From: Taxillus chinensis
Lineage: Eukaryota; Streptophyta; Magnoliopsida; Santalales; Loranthaceae
NCBI GenBank assembly: GCA_023512835.1
Contig: CM042092.1
Span: forward strand, 54,318,400-54,382,399
Direction: 5' to 3'
DNA: 64,000 nt
The notes under the pieces were generated by a model, which saw only the letters and a list, made by a program, of their open reading frames with translations, did no database searches and was not told the origin of the DNA. Each line of letters starts with the position of its first letter. Position 1 is the first letter of the stretch. Below are positions 1 to 9,460 of this stretch, in pieces. Both the position numbers and the translations under genes were made by a program.

Positions 1-497
1 ACTGAACTCTGACAAAAGAATATAAAAGGGTCATGTTATCCAAAATTCTAAATAACAAAACAACTAACCCAATAGTCTTATCAATAATAGATGTATTCCA
101 CTGGACGCAGTATTCGTGTATTATAAAAATGGACTTAATTGACTCCTTAAGATTGCAAAATATCATTGATGTATCCATATAAATGTGATTGCTTAAAATT
201 AAATAAGCAATTTTATATGGTTAATTTGTAAAATGGCTAAAAGTACACAAAAACCAGTCTAGTGAGAAAGCAAACAATATCTATCAATTATGCGATGAGT
301 TAAGAAAATATGAAAAAAATTAATAATAAAACACACCCATAAAACTACAAAGATGGCCAAGCAGCATTAAGAAACAAAAAATGAAAAACAAAAAAACCCA
401 TGAATGGCACATAATTGGGGAAGAAGAACTTGTTGAGCATTCTGCTGAGGAGCTGGAAGGAACAACCCCTGGAAAGACTCATAGGCAACAACCTAAC

Positions 498-758
498 CTT
501 CTATGTTAACTGCGTGAGCCTTATCAAATGCTGCATAGTTTTTAAGAAGATCAATATATAAGCACAAAAAGAAACCAACCATTAAAAATTATAATTACTC
601 ATGATTAAGATAAGCAAGAACCAAAGTGAACCCAAAGTTGAATGCTAATATGAGACCAACTAATGTTGCTGCTCCAATCCAAAACCAATTCAAATTTGAA
701 GAGAACCCATGAGATGTAATGATTACGATTCCCATGATTTCCATTTGTTATTATATTT
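498..758 (-). pseudogene. PDR-type ABCG transporter fragment (end of first membrane domain)
   Basis: Two exon-like pieces read as an internal part of a full-size plant ABCG (PDR) transporter. Exon A (758-603) contains NWFWIGAATLVGLILAFNFG followed by FTLVLAYLN, which is the last membrane helix of the first transmembrane domain. Exon B (530-498) continues with FDKAHAVNIE, matching the family's NPFGKxQAVIxEE linker. The join restores the expected Pro codon if exon A ends at 603. The intron there starts AT rather than GT (see findings). In-frame stops occur just upstream (753-748). Neither ATP-binding domain is present. An internal piece like this is a captured or relict fragment, not a working gene. 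Confidence 0.6.
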
Positions 759-1001
759 CTGCAACAATCCATAAAATTCATTTATTACTATTTTTATATA
801 AAACATAGAAAGGAATTTTTATATCCAATGTCTCATGTCTTCACCCACAAAAAATAAGAACAAACGTTTACAAAAGCCACCACCATAAGGGCATCATAAA
901 AAAATCACTTTTATTTAAAATATATATAAGTACTAGCTTATATAATGAATATTATGATGCAAAGGACTTAACTGGAAGTAGAAAAAGACAATTGAACTTA
1001 C

Positions 1002-1242
1002 CAAACATGTAAACACATCTTGTAAGTGAAGATAAGATCCAAAAGTACCGGCTTCTGTGATGTTCATACATGAGTGAGTAAACAAAGGAGCATCCAACAA
1101 GTAAAAAGAGCACATATGACAAATATTTCATTGCAAGATCATCTTATTCTTTTGTCTTGTTCCCAGCATATGACTCACGGTCCCGGAACCTTAATAATGG
1201 TATTTTCCCAAATCTATCAATTTGTAGCACCCAACTCCAGAA
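1002..1242 (-). pseudogene. CLPTM1: CLPTM1-family membrane protein, single captured exon
   Basis: A 241-bp exon-like piece is bounded by an AG acceptor (1244-1243) and a GTAAGT donor (1001-996). It translates through IDRFGKIPLLRFRDRESYAG and NKTKE, then MKYLSYVLFLLVGCSFVYSL, then SRYFWILSSLTRCVYMFG. This matches the conserved core of the cleft-lip-and-palate transmembrane protein 1 family, an ER/Golgi multi-pass membrane protein conserved across eukaryotes. One in-frame stop replaces a Tyr in the NKTKEYDD motif. Only this exon is recognised; the family has about 600 residues. It lies between IPK2 and PDR fragments, which are unrelated genes, so it is a captured fragment. Confidence 0.7.
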
Positions 1243-1294
1243 CTAGCAAGAATCATCCATGATGTATCATTGTCAAGCAGGTAAAGGAAAACGA

Positions 1295-1528
1295 TCAGCT
1301 GAGAAATGCCTCAAGAACTTGAATTCCATAAAATAATGGGAAAAACTTGCAGATAGGTTTGGGAATGTAAACATTGTTAGAGAACGATGTGCAGAATGCC
1401 ACCTCTTTAGATCCACATTCACCGCTTTGAAGAGGCTTATAGAAGTGCCCAGAATCATCCACAAGGGGCCCTAGATTTCCATCAGTAGCTCGGTGGCCGG
1501 CAACTTGATTGTCTAGAACCTTAAGCAT
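1295..1528 (-). pseudogene. IPK2: Inositol polyphosphate kinase IPK2, N-terminal fragment
   Basis: The 77 codons from ATG at 1528 read as the start of plant inositol polyphosphate multikinase, which phosphorylates Ins(1,4,5)P3 and related inositol phosphates. Visible landmarks are MLKVLDNQVAGH, then GNLGPLVDDSGHFYKPLQSG, then FFPLFYGIQVLEAFLS, as in IPK2 alpha/beta of plants. The family has about 280-300 residues. The catalytic PxxxDxKxG motif and everything after it are missing, and a TGA follows directly. Upstream (1529 to about 2520) is consistent with the 5' leader intron and first leader exon of the same gene, so the copied piece may include a promoter. Not a functional kinase. Confidence 0.8.
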
Positions 1529-3291
1529 GGGATGGATGGATATGAAAAATCACTATCTCCTCGCTTGGCGTTAATTTGCCAATAAATTATCTGCCACCAA
1601 TAACTATAACAGTTGACAGGTGGAAAATATTGTCAGTCCCGCCAAGCATGGAAACCAGAATGATGAGTTATGAAAAGCTAAGAGCACGTTTGGTTGGGAT
1701 ATTTTCTGTTTCTAAGTAAAGAAAATTAAAAACTAAAAACAAAAAAACTATATGAGAACCCCTAACATGAAAATATTTTTTAGTTATTTTTAATTTTTAA
1801 TTGTATGTACTAAAAAAACAAAAAAAATGCTTAGTCAAACAAGACAACAAAATATTATCATATCTGGAAAATAAAAACAAAAAACGCTCCAACAAGACAT
1901 ACCCTAAGTTATTTGTAGTAATTAGTCAAGGTAACTAACTAGCTTCTTATTGGATTATATCTTGCAACTCATAAGCAATAAGCATGAAATTTTACCATCT
2001 GAAACAATATACTAAATACCATAATACCAAAAAAAAAAATCTTACACAAAAAAGGGATTATGCAAAGAGTTGTGACGAAATCTGCAATAATTCCACTTGA
2101 AAGGCTATACTTCAATAAGAAGTAGCATAATACAGTAAAGTAGTTTTTTTTCTTTACCCAATTGCCAATTCTTAAGTGATTCTATTCCGAAGGAACTAAT
2201 TCAATAAGAAATGAGTAAATACAGCAGCAAATGAAGATAAATTATGAGAACAAAAAAAATGGGAATAATAATTCAAAAGGGAAAAATAAAGCCGCAAGGT
2301 CTCTAAAACCATCATCATAGTCATTTGAACCAACAAAGCCTTAATCCCAATAATATATTTCAGCCGCTAAGTAAAATAGGAAATAGGAATAGATTGATCT
2401 TTTTAATAAATACCAGTAATTTTAGAGATCCCAGGGAAGAAGAGATCACAAAGGAGAACTGGTTCCAGCCTTCGCTGCGACTGCGAACCCTAAGTGTCGC
2501 AGAAGAATTGGATTGATTCATTTATTCTCGCTCGTTCTACTAGCAAAAATGGTGTTGCTTCTACATTCTTTTGAAAACGATGCCGTTTTTGATGATTCAA
2601 TATTACCCATGGGTTGGGTTGGGCTGCGCTGCTGCGAATTGGCATTCCAGAGCCACCTACTTTGCGCGGACATAGACAGATCCAAAGCTGCAGCTGCAGC
2701 CGACGTCAATGCGAACAATTGCCGGTCTCATCTGTCTAACGGCGGCGTAGAAGCCGCCTCTTCTGGAGGGGACAGCGGCGGAGGCGCTTGCGCCTGCGAA
2801 ATGACTTTTTTGCGGAATTTTCGCTCTCCCACCTCCAAGCTAGCACCAAGAACTTCAGCTCCGATTTCCCTCATAGTAAACCTGCGAGTCTGCCGTCATA
2901 ATCCCTTTTCCCATTCTTCTCCTCCAAGTTACTCCACTTAAACTTCAACCTTCAGACCTGTCTAATGATTAAAAAAAGAAGAAACACAGAATTCACGAAA
3001 ATCAGAAATAGAGAGAGAGAGAATTCATGAGCGCGTCCATGGATGCAAGGATGGCGACCTTGCAATAAAGAGAAATTTCCTAGGGTTCGTCGATAAAAGA
3101 GAGAGAGTATGCGCTTTTTTGCGCGTCTAAATATCAGAGAGATTTCTTCGGGTCATTGTGCCGGTAACCAAAAAAAATATCCCGCTCGCAAAAATATCCC
3201 GCGCAACTTAATCCAAGTTGCCGCTCCAATTTTCGTTTAATACCGTAATACTTTTTCAATAATGTTATTATTTGATGTTACCGTAGCCCAG
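1529..3291 (-). other. Probable copied IPK2 leader/promoter and CACTA subterminal region
   Basis: From 1560 to about 2300 the sequence is AT-rich and intron-like. From about 2440 to 3130 it is GC-richer, with CT-rich runs on the minus strand (2990-3110) typical of plant 5' leaders. A 48-codon minus-strand ORF (2874-2728) begins MREIGAEVLGASLEVGER and is Pro/Ala-rich near its end; I do not recognise it. From 3160 to 3291 short repeats of the type ATATCCCGC and CGCAAAAATATCCCGC (3178-3205) resemble the subterminal repeats of CACTA elements. No other coding content is seen. Confidence 0.3.
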
Positions 3292-3304
3292 ATTTCTTGT
3301 AGTG
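3292..3304 (-). repeat. CACTA terminal inverted repeat (right terminus)
   Basis: Plus strand reads ATTTCTTGTAGTG, the inverse of CACTACAAGAAAT. CACTA elements end this way and make a 3-bp target duplication. The following TGG (3305-3307) is the candidate; its partner would lie beyond the left edge. Confidence 0.65.
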
Positions 3305-4268
3305 TGGGAGGCCGTGAAAGTTGTTCACAGTGCACCGATGGCTTGGGAGGATTTTGTGGACCTCTTCTACACCGAGTATTTTCCTCGTACAGTACATTGG
3401 ATGAGGTGGAGAGAGTACTATACTTTGTAGCAAGGGAGTAGGATAGTGACAGAGTATGTCAGGGCTTTCACAGGCTTAGGAAGGTTTGCTCCTGATGCTT
3501 GGAGGGTAAAGGCTTTCAAGACCCATGACTTCCTTGAGGGTTTGTGACCAGCTCTCAGGAGGGGGCTGAACATGTTAGAGTTGACCACGTATGCAGATGC
3601 AGTCAACAAGGCCTTGATTGCAGAGCGAGACCTGGATCATGACAGGCATAGGTTAGGAGGAGTAGTAGGGCCTAGTTAAAGGACGCCGAGAGAGGAGAAG
3701 TTAGGACAGGGAGAGGGGAGGCTGGTGCCTAGGTTTCCTGCATAGACTGGCATTTCTAGTGGCAGTTCCACCACCAGGTTTACTGGGAATTGCCGCGCTT
3801 GTGGGATTAGAGGGCACAAGGAGAGAGATTGTTAGAGGAGGAGTAGTGGTGTACTTAGATGTTTTAAGTGCGGAAGAGCTGGGCACATGGTAGGGGCGTG
3901 TCCCTCCCCTAGCTCAACAAGTGTTGTGGGGCCACAAGGATCTCATGACTAGGGGCAGAGGAGTGGGGCACCATACCAAAGGACGAGTCAATCAGCGCAA
4001 ACTACATAAGGACGGTCAATGGCACAACAACCACAGAAGGAGGCACAGACTCAGAGGGGTCAGACTGAGCGAACTCCAGTTGGGCTAGCTGGCAGTAGTG
4101 CCCAGAGAGGGAGGACATATGCCATCACCAACAGGGAGGCAGAGGTTTCACCTATCAATGAGGCAGGACAGGGGCCATCCGTGGTGAGAGGTATGATTAT
4201 GGTCTCTCGTACTATTTATACTGTGTTGATTGATAATGATGCTACATAGTTTTTCATTGCATACTCTT
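3305..4268 (+). pseudogene. Tekay/Del-type Gypsy gag and protease start (fragment)
   Basis: Reads WEAVKVVHSAPMAWEDFVDL, then FYTEYFPRTVHWMRWREYY, the retrotransposon Gag domain. Two nucleocapsid zinc knuckles follow near 3790-3910: CRACGIRGHKERDC and CFKCGRAGHMVGAC, both intact CX2CX4HX4C. The protease start near 4225 reads VLIDNDAT where the family has VLIDTGATHS, so the catalytic DTG is lost. Several in-frame stops are present. The 5' part is cut off by the CACTA terminus. At about 4268 the frame runs into a Copia element on the other strand. Gag layout and zinc knuckles resemble those of the nested Gypsy at 42305-43528, so it is a related lineage. Confidence 0.75.
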
Positions 4269-5300
4269 TCTGCTTCTTACTGAACCAAGAGATTAATCTA
4301 TTCCCAAGAAATTAACAAGTACCACTTGTGCTCTTCCTGTCTATGCAACACTTGATAAAATCAGCATCAGAGTATCCGGATAGAGTGAAATTAGATTCCT
4401 TGGGATACCAAAGTTCTAAGTTCACTATTCTTTTCAGGTACTGTAGTATCCGTTTGACATGAAGCATGTGTGACTCTTTAGAATCCTCCTGATATCTTGT
4501 ATATATACACGTTGCGAATATGATATCCGAATGACTTGTTGTATTTAGTCACAGCAAGTCACATTTATTTAGTCACATTTATTGATTTGCGATTGAGATT
4601 AGGATCTAACTTAGCACTGACTGGCATAGGAGTTTTCATAGGAGATGAATCTTGCTTACCAAAATTTTTGATCAAGTCTCTTCTATGTTTGGCTTGGTTG
4701 ATGAAAATTCCTTCCTTCATTTATTTGACTTCAATTTTGAGGAAGTATGATAATTCTGCCATCATGCTCATCTCGAATTTGCTAATCATCAACTTTGCAA
4801 ACTCTTCAAACAGCTTCGGATTTCATGATCCAAAAATGATATCATCCATATATATTTGAACGATTAAGGTTTGACCCTTATCTTTTCGTAGGAATAATGT
4901 GGTGTCAATCTTTCCTTTTTTGAAATTATGAGCTAGCAAGAATTCTGACAGTGTGTCAGACCAGGCTCTTAGAGTTTGCTTCAATCCATACAAAGCTTTC
5001 CGTAGTTTGTACACCATGTGTTCAGCCTTGGGTTCAGTGAATCCAAGAGGTTGTTCGACATATACCTCCTCTTGAAGATCTCGATTAAGAAAAGCGCTCT
5101 TGACGTCCATTCGATATACTTTGAAGTTCTCATATGACGCGAAAGCTAAGAACATTCTGATCGCCTCAAGTCTGGCTATTGGAGCAAAGGTTTTTTCGTA
5201 GTCAATGCCTTCTTCTTGGTGATATCCTTTGGCCACCAGTCGAGCTTTTGTTCCGAATTACTATTCCATCTATATCAAGTTTGTTCTGAAACACCCATTT
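4269..5300 (-). pseudogene. Copia reverse transcriptase and RNase H
   Basis: The RT start reads [20 protein letters not shown] followed by [12 protein letters not shown] and [20 protein letters not shown], the classic Copia RT core. The catalytic box is [10 protein letters not shown] (about 4825-4855), with both Asp kept. Downstream are MSMMAELSYFLKIEVK and the RNase H end GYSDADFIKCCIDRKSTSGT with FLGNRLISWFSKKQ (4380-4269). Frame breaks and stops are spread between 4530 and 4820 and around 5240-5300. The enzyme would copy element RNA into DNA in virus-like particles, but this copy cannot make a full product. Confidence 0.8.
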
Positions 5301-5393
5301 GACGCCAATGATTTGTTACGATTTCAGCCTTGGTACTAAAGTCCATACGATATTCTTCGTGAACTAATTTAGCTCTTCTTGCATGGAATCTAT

Positions 5394-5741
5394 CTAGTTC
5401 GAGTCTTGAACGGCTTCATCCCCCACTTTGGTCTCAAATTGTGATAGGAAGCATGAGTACAAGCAAATGTTGGAGGTGGCTACCCTTATTCTTATACTAG
5501 CAGTTGGATCACCAATCACTTGTTCAGATGGGTGATACGCTACAATTTGCAACTCTTCCAAATTGGGTATTTCTGGTGCATTCGTAGGTTGAGCTGCTCC
5601 ACAACCAGAGATCTCGGTATTGATAGGTCTGGAAGAACTTTGAGGTTCCCCAACACTATGATTTTCCGTATTAGCTGGCCCGGATGGACTTGGTGGTTCT
5701 CTGGTACTTTGAATTTCCATATTGAATGGGCCAAAGTGACA
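5394..5741 (-). pseudogene. Copia linker between integrase and reverse transcriptase
   Basis: A Ser/Pro/Thr-rich stretch with short repeats (SSRPINTE, GPANTENHS) fills the space between the integrase C-terminus and RT, as is usual in Copia polyproteins. It is low-complexity and not catalytic. The main frame shifts near 5740. Confidence 0.5.
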
Positions 5742-6592
5742 TTAAGGGTCAAAGTCTGAGTCATCAGTAGTATCATTTCTTGCTCCACTGGTGCTAGCTG
5801 GTTGGTCAGTAAGAGCGGTAGAAACATTCATGAACTGTGAATAGTCAATTGTATCCATCTGATCCTGCACGTTAGTATTTGAAGGTCCTTTTTCTAACCA
5901 ATCCAGGTTAGTTTCATCAAAGGTAACATGTATAAATTCTTCAACTTTAAGGAGTTTTCTATTTAAAATACGATAAGACTTGCTATTTAACGAATATCCG
6001 ACATAGATCCCATCATCGGATTTTGGCTCAAATTTGCTCCGAGGTTCTTTCCCGTTATTAAGCACATAACAAGCACACCCAAAGGCTTTGAGATGGGTTA
6101 TAGATGACTTTCTGCCTCTCCACATCTCATAGGGTGTTTTTATGGTAAACTTGTTGATAGGAGTTCGATTCTGAACATAACAAAAAGCGGACACAGCTTC
6201 AGCCCATAGACTGAGAGGAAGTTTTTCTCTTACTAAGAGAGCCCTACCAGCTTCAACTAAAGTGTGATTCTTTTCTTATGCTCAGTAACCCCATTCTATT
6301 GTGGAGTTCTAGGTGCAGAGAAGTCGTGCTGAATACCCTATTCAGAACAGTATGATCTCATATATGAGAAATTAAATTCCGTACCATGATCACTCCTGAT
6401 GCACTTAGTACTCAATCCTTGTGAATTGCTTATCCAGTTGAAGAGATCTACTAAATGTTCAAAGGTTTGACCTTTTGATTTCAAAAACTGCATCCATGTA
6501 TATCTAATGAAGTCATCGATAACCACAAGGGTATATCTCGCACCAGCAAATGAAGCAATAGAAATGGGACCACAGAGGTCCATATGAAGAAG
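5742..6592 (-). pseudogene. Copia integrase core and C-terminal part
   Basis: The integrase core reads MDLCGPISIASFAGARYTLV, VIDDFIRYTWMQFLKSKGQT and IRSDHGTEF (6583-6338), giving two of the D,D,E catalytic residues. A stop and short gap follow (6338-6200) over the region of the third acidic residue. The C-terminal part (6194-5742) has TPYEMWRGRKSSITHLKAFG and KFEPKSDDGIYVGYSLNSKS, the conserved Copia integrase tail. Integrase inserts the DNA copy with a 5-bp target duplication. Broken by several stops. Confidence 0.8.
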
Positions 6593-6960
6593 TTATAAGC
6601 GAGCAAATATAGAATTAACAGATTTGGTCTTAAAGCTATGTTTGGTTTGTTTGCCAAGTTGACATTCTCGACAGAGAGATTCTCTGAAGTATTTGAGTTT
6701 GCGTAATCTAGTGACCAAGTTAAATGATGCTAATTTAGATAAAGTCTTAAAATTTAAGCGCATGCACCACTTATACCATAGCCAACTTTCTTCATTTGAT
6801 GCTTTGGTGAGGAAGCATACAGGACCAGAAAAATGATTTCTTAAGATCATTGAGTATATATCCCCATCTCTTGATCCGGATAACCTAGTATCTCTGGATT
6901 TGGTTTCCGTAATTATGCAGGTATTGGACAGGAATGAAATAGTAAATCCCTTGTCCATAA
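6593..6960 (-). pseudogene. Copia GAG-pre-integrase domain
   Basis: Contains LWYKWCMRLNFKTLSKLASF and SLCRECQLGKQTKHSF, the zinc-binding HHCC region ahead of the integrase core. The second His position of the usual RLGHxN motif reads RLN-F, so the metal site is probably lost; the CxxC pair is kept. A frame break joins it to the core at 6590. Confidence 0.6.
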
Positions 6961-7200
6961 ATTATTGATACATAGCAAATTATGCTTCAAACCTTCGACT
7001 AATGAAACTTTATTAATTGATACACAGTTGTTTGTAAAAGTGCCATACCCCATAATCTTACCTTTACTGTTGTCGCCATATGTTACAGATGGTCCTCGTT
7101 TGTTAGCAAATCTACGAGCAGAGACTTGTCACCCGTGATATGTCAGGAGCATCCGCTATCAAGTATCCACTTGCTTTGATTTATCTTTAACTTCAAGTGG
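6961..7200 (-). pseudogene. Copia aspartic protease remnant
   Basis: The minus strand at about 7195-7105 reads KWILDSGCS, stop, HITGDKSLLVDLL. This is the Copia protease active site D-S-G with the stop in place of the conserved Arg, a CGA-to-TGA type change. The upstream half of the protease is interrupted by the 184-bp tandem duplication at 7161-7528. Confidence 0.6.
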
Positions 7201-7528
7201 TCTGGGAGTGAATTCCAGAGATGCTCCTACAAGACAACAATTTACACTTTTTATGCTAAAACTTGTTTCGGGCAGCTAGGAGAAGCAGTAACAGTGACAA
7301 CATTTTTTTAGTTAGTCTTGTAATACATTTTAGCTTTCCAAATCAAGTATCCACTTGCTTTGATTTATCTTTAACTTCAAGTGGTCTGGGAGTGAATTCC
7401 AGAGATGCTCCTGCAAGACAACAATTTACACTTTTTGTGCTCAAACTTATTTCGGGCAGTTAGGAGAAGCAGTAACAGTGACAACATTTTTTTAGTTAGT
7501 CTTGTAATACGTTTTAGCTTTCCAAGTT
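7161..7528. repeat. 184-bp tandem duplication inside the Copia element
   Basis: The sequence starting AAGTATCCACTTGCTTTG at 7161 starts again at 7345 and continues with only scattered changes to about 7528. It duplicates the protease N-terminal coding region plus upstream gag-pro linker. Confidence 0.85.
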
Positions 7529-8275
7529 GTTTTTAATTTATTTGGTTCACATGCCTCTTTGATTTGAGTTTTCTTGGGATTGGGACTCATTTGGGATTTT
7601 GGCTTTGTTTTGCTAAAGTAACCCTTTTTGATGAACTCACTTTTATTATTAATGCAAGCTTGATTAGATAACTAGTCATCATACAGAATCCAGCACTCAT
7701 AGTGGTAATGGCCTATTTCTCTATAGATTGAGCATACACAATGGTGCGGAGCAGAAACAGGGGATACAGGTTTATTTGGTTTTACAAATTTGCTACTCTG
7801 TTCCCTATGGCTTATTCCTCTGCGATTGGGTGATGCGCTCTTAGCCCTAGATGTGTCAGCTTTAGCCTTTCCTTTCTTTCTGGGTGCTATAGTTTCGACT
7901 TTAACTGCAGCAACCTCCCGTTCATTGTTGAGAATGGGTATTACTGCTTCGGGGTTGGCAGTGATAGCCTCACTTCCACAGTCAAATAATATAGTGCCAC
8001 CTGAAACAAATCCATCCAATGGTTTAGATGTACTAACAGGATATAAGCTGGTTAGTTTGGGAGTGAAATTCGAGGGGCATTCAGTAACATGTGTGGAGAT
8101 GGATTCTTCATAACCTAGGCCTGGTTTGACTTGAGCCTTGTCCAGATCAGTCCTAAACGTAGAAGTTATTTCCCCCGACTTTAGTCACTTACGATTTATT
8201 TCCTTTTCCTTTTCAAGTTCATTTTTGAGTCTTTTTAAATTTACAGTTAGGCCTGTTAGGTTAGTATTGAGTAAG
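7529..8275 (-). pseudogene. Copia gag, C-terminal part with zinc knuckle remnant
   Basis: An ORF at 8019-7672 is Lys/Arg/Ser-rich (KKGKAKADTSRAKSASPNRR) and ends with CSIYREIGHYHYEC. This is a CX2CX4HX4C nucleocapsid knuckle whose second Cys has become Tyr, a TGT-to-TAT type change. The rest of gag toward 8275 is fragmentary and stops at the neighbouring LTR. Confidence 0.5.
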
Positions 8276-9312
8276 TGAAAAAGGCATTTGTTGCACACGC
8301 ACTCCAAATAAAATTTAAATTAAGTATAGCTAGTGGCTTAACCTAGATCGTTCTCTACCGGAGGACTTATAAATTCAATTCAATGTATTTAATTACATAT
8401 TTAACAAAAACTCATGCAAAAGAATAAATATAAAATTGGAGGGGATTTTCAAATGAATTAAAAACTAATTAAAGCAAAGATTTATAACTAAGAAATTCAA
8501 TTAATTAAAGATATAACCGGTTTAACTTTACACTTGAATGTTGTTTATTACTATCCCAAAAAAAAATTAGACAAATTATGGCCCTATTATTTAAATGCAT
8601 CATGACACCATGAATACAATTAAATTATGAATTTATTCCAACTAGACTAATTATGAATTAATTCTCAAAAGACTGCTATGTTCCTTACGAACTAAATCTT
8701 TCACTCAATTAAAATATTAACGCACGATGAATTATTAAATCGACACTCAATTGAGATATTAAATTAATAAATCAAAGAGATAGAGAATTAATCTATGACA
8801 CATAAAATACCAAATTAAATATTAAAAATGAATTCAAAGCAAGTATCCATAGTGCTATACTAAAACAATTACAAAATACTTATCCCTCCATGGATTGAAA
8901 AATCAAAAATCTGTTCGAAAAAATTAAAACAACAAAAGTATAACAGGATTAAGAAAAATAGGCTTCAGAGAATTAAATATTCTTTCTTCAACTTGATCTA
9001 AATCTTCAATGCACGGTGTACTATCTCTCTCCAATTTCTTCTATTGTTGTTCACAAAAACTACTGCGCTGGGTGATGTTGCTGGGTGCTGCCGTGCATAT
9101 GGAGTGAGCGTGATTCCTTGTGTCACAAGGTCAGCCTTTATAGCAGCTTAACCCGTACGACATCTAGTTCCCACCCGTACGAAGGAACGTTAGGTCAGCC
9201 TAACCTATTGCATTTGGATCGGAACCCATCGATCCGTTGTATAGAAATTGTGTAGGGAAGCGTTTAGCGGAAAAACGATTATATTGAATTGCTTAAAAGC
9301 TTTACAACATCA
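8276..9312 (-). repeat. Probable 3' LTR of the split chromovirus
   Basis: On the minus strand this begins TGATGTTGTAAAGC at 9312 and ends in CA at 8276, so it has TG...CA ends over 1037 bp. A purine run (GTAGGGGAG) lies directly upstream, where the plus-strand primer of an LTR element should be. A TATA-like CTATAAAGG lies near 9145-9135. The U5 side is AT-rich. The partner 5' LTR is missing because the right half of the element is truncated at about 53186, so the LTR cannot be confirmed by comparison. Flanking GTAAG at 8271-8275 is a candidate half of the target duplication. Confidence 0.5.
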
Positions 9313-9327
9313 CTCCCCTACATATAG
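9313..9327 (-). other. Polypurine tract of the chromovirus
   Basis: Minus strand reads ATATGTAGGGGAG immediately before the TG of the LTR, the usual plus-strand priming site. Confidence 0.5.
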
Positions 9328-9460
9328 ATGTTAACACTTTTCTGGTTCTGCCACAAGGAGACATCATATATGATCGAAATCTAAAATCTCTACAACTTAC
9401 TCGATAAGCTAAGTTATAACACCTTACAAGGGGGAAACACCCGAAAATAGCCTAAGTATG
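9328..9460. other. Chromovirus 3' untranslated region
   Basis: Between the integrase stop and the polypurine tract. No coding signal seen. Confidence 0.4.

Larger units (their letters stand above)
1..3304. mobile_element. Right end of a CACTA-type DNA transposon with captured gene fragments (partial)
   Basis: The segment ends at 3304 in a 13-bp sequence that is the reverse complement of the CACTACAAGAAAT terminus typical of plant CACTA (En/Spm) transposons. The next bases resume a retrotransposon gag reading frame at a TGG (Trp) codon, as expected if the transposon had inserted in that gag. The other terminus is not visible, so the left end must lie outside the window. Inside are pieces of three unrelated plant genes, all on the minus strand, with intron-like AT-rich sequence between them. 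No transposase is visible. The element boundary is well supported at 3304. That the whole 1-3304 stretch belongs to one transposon is inference. Bases 1-490 show no recognisable coding content. Confidence 0.5.
4269..8275 (-). mobile_element. Decayed Ty1/Copia retrotransposon body (no LTRs seen)
   Basis: On the minus strand the domains run in Copia order: gag zinc knuckle (about 7700), protease (about 7100-7190), GAG-pre-integrase (6958-6593), integrase (6583-5742), reverse transcriptase (5236-4823) and RNase H (about 4800-4269). Both ends are cut. The RNase H end abuts the Gypsy gag at about 4268. The gag end abuts the TG...CA LTR starting at 8276. I found no PBS-like GCTCTGATACCA on this side. 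The RT and integrase motifs look closest to SIRE/Tork-type Copia, but I cannot fix the lineage by eye. Confidence 0.7.

Noticed and set aside
4536..4859. 107-codon plus-strand membrane-like protein
   Set aside because: Antisense of Copia RT; its hydrophobic character comes from reading A/T-rich coding sequence backwards.
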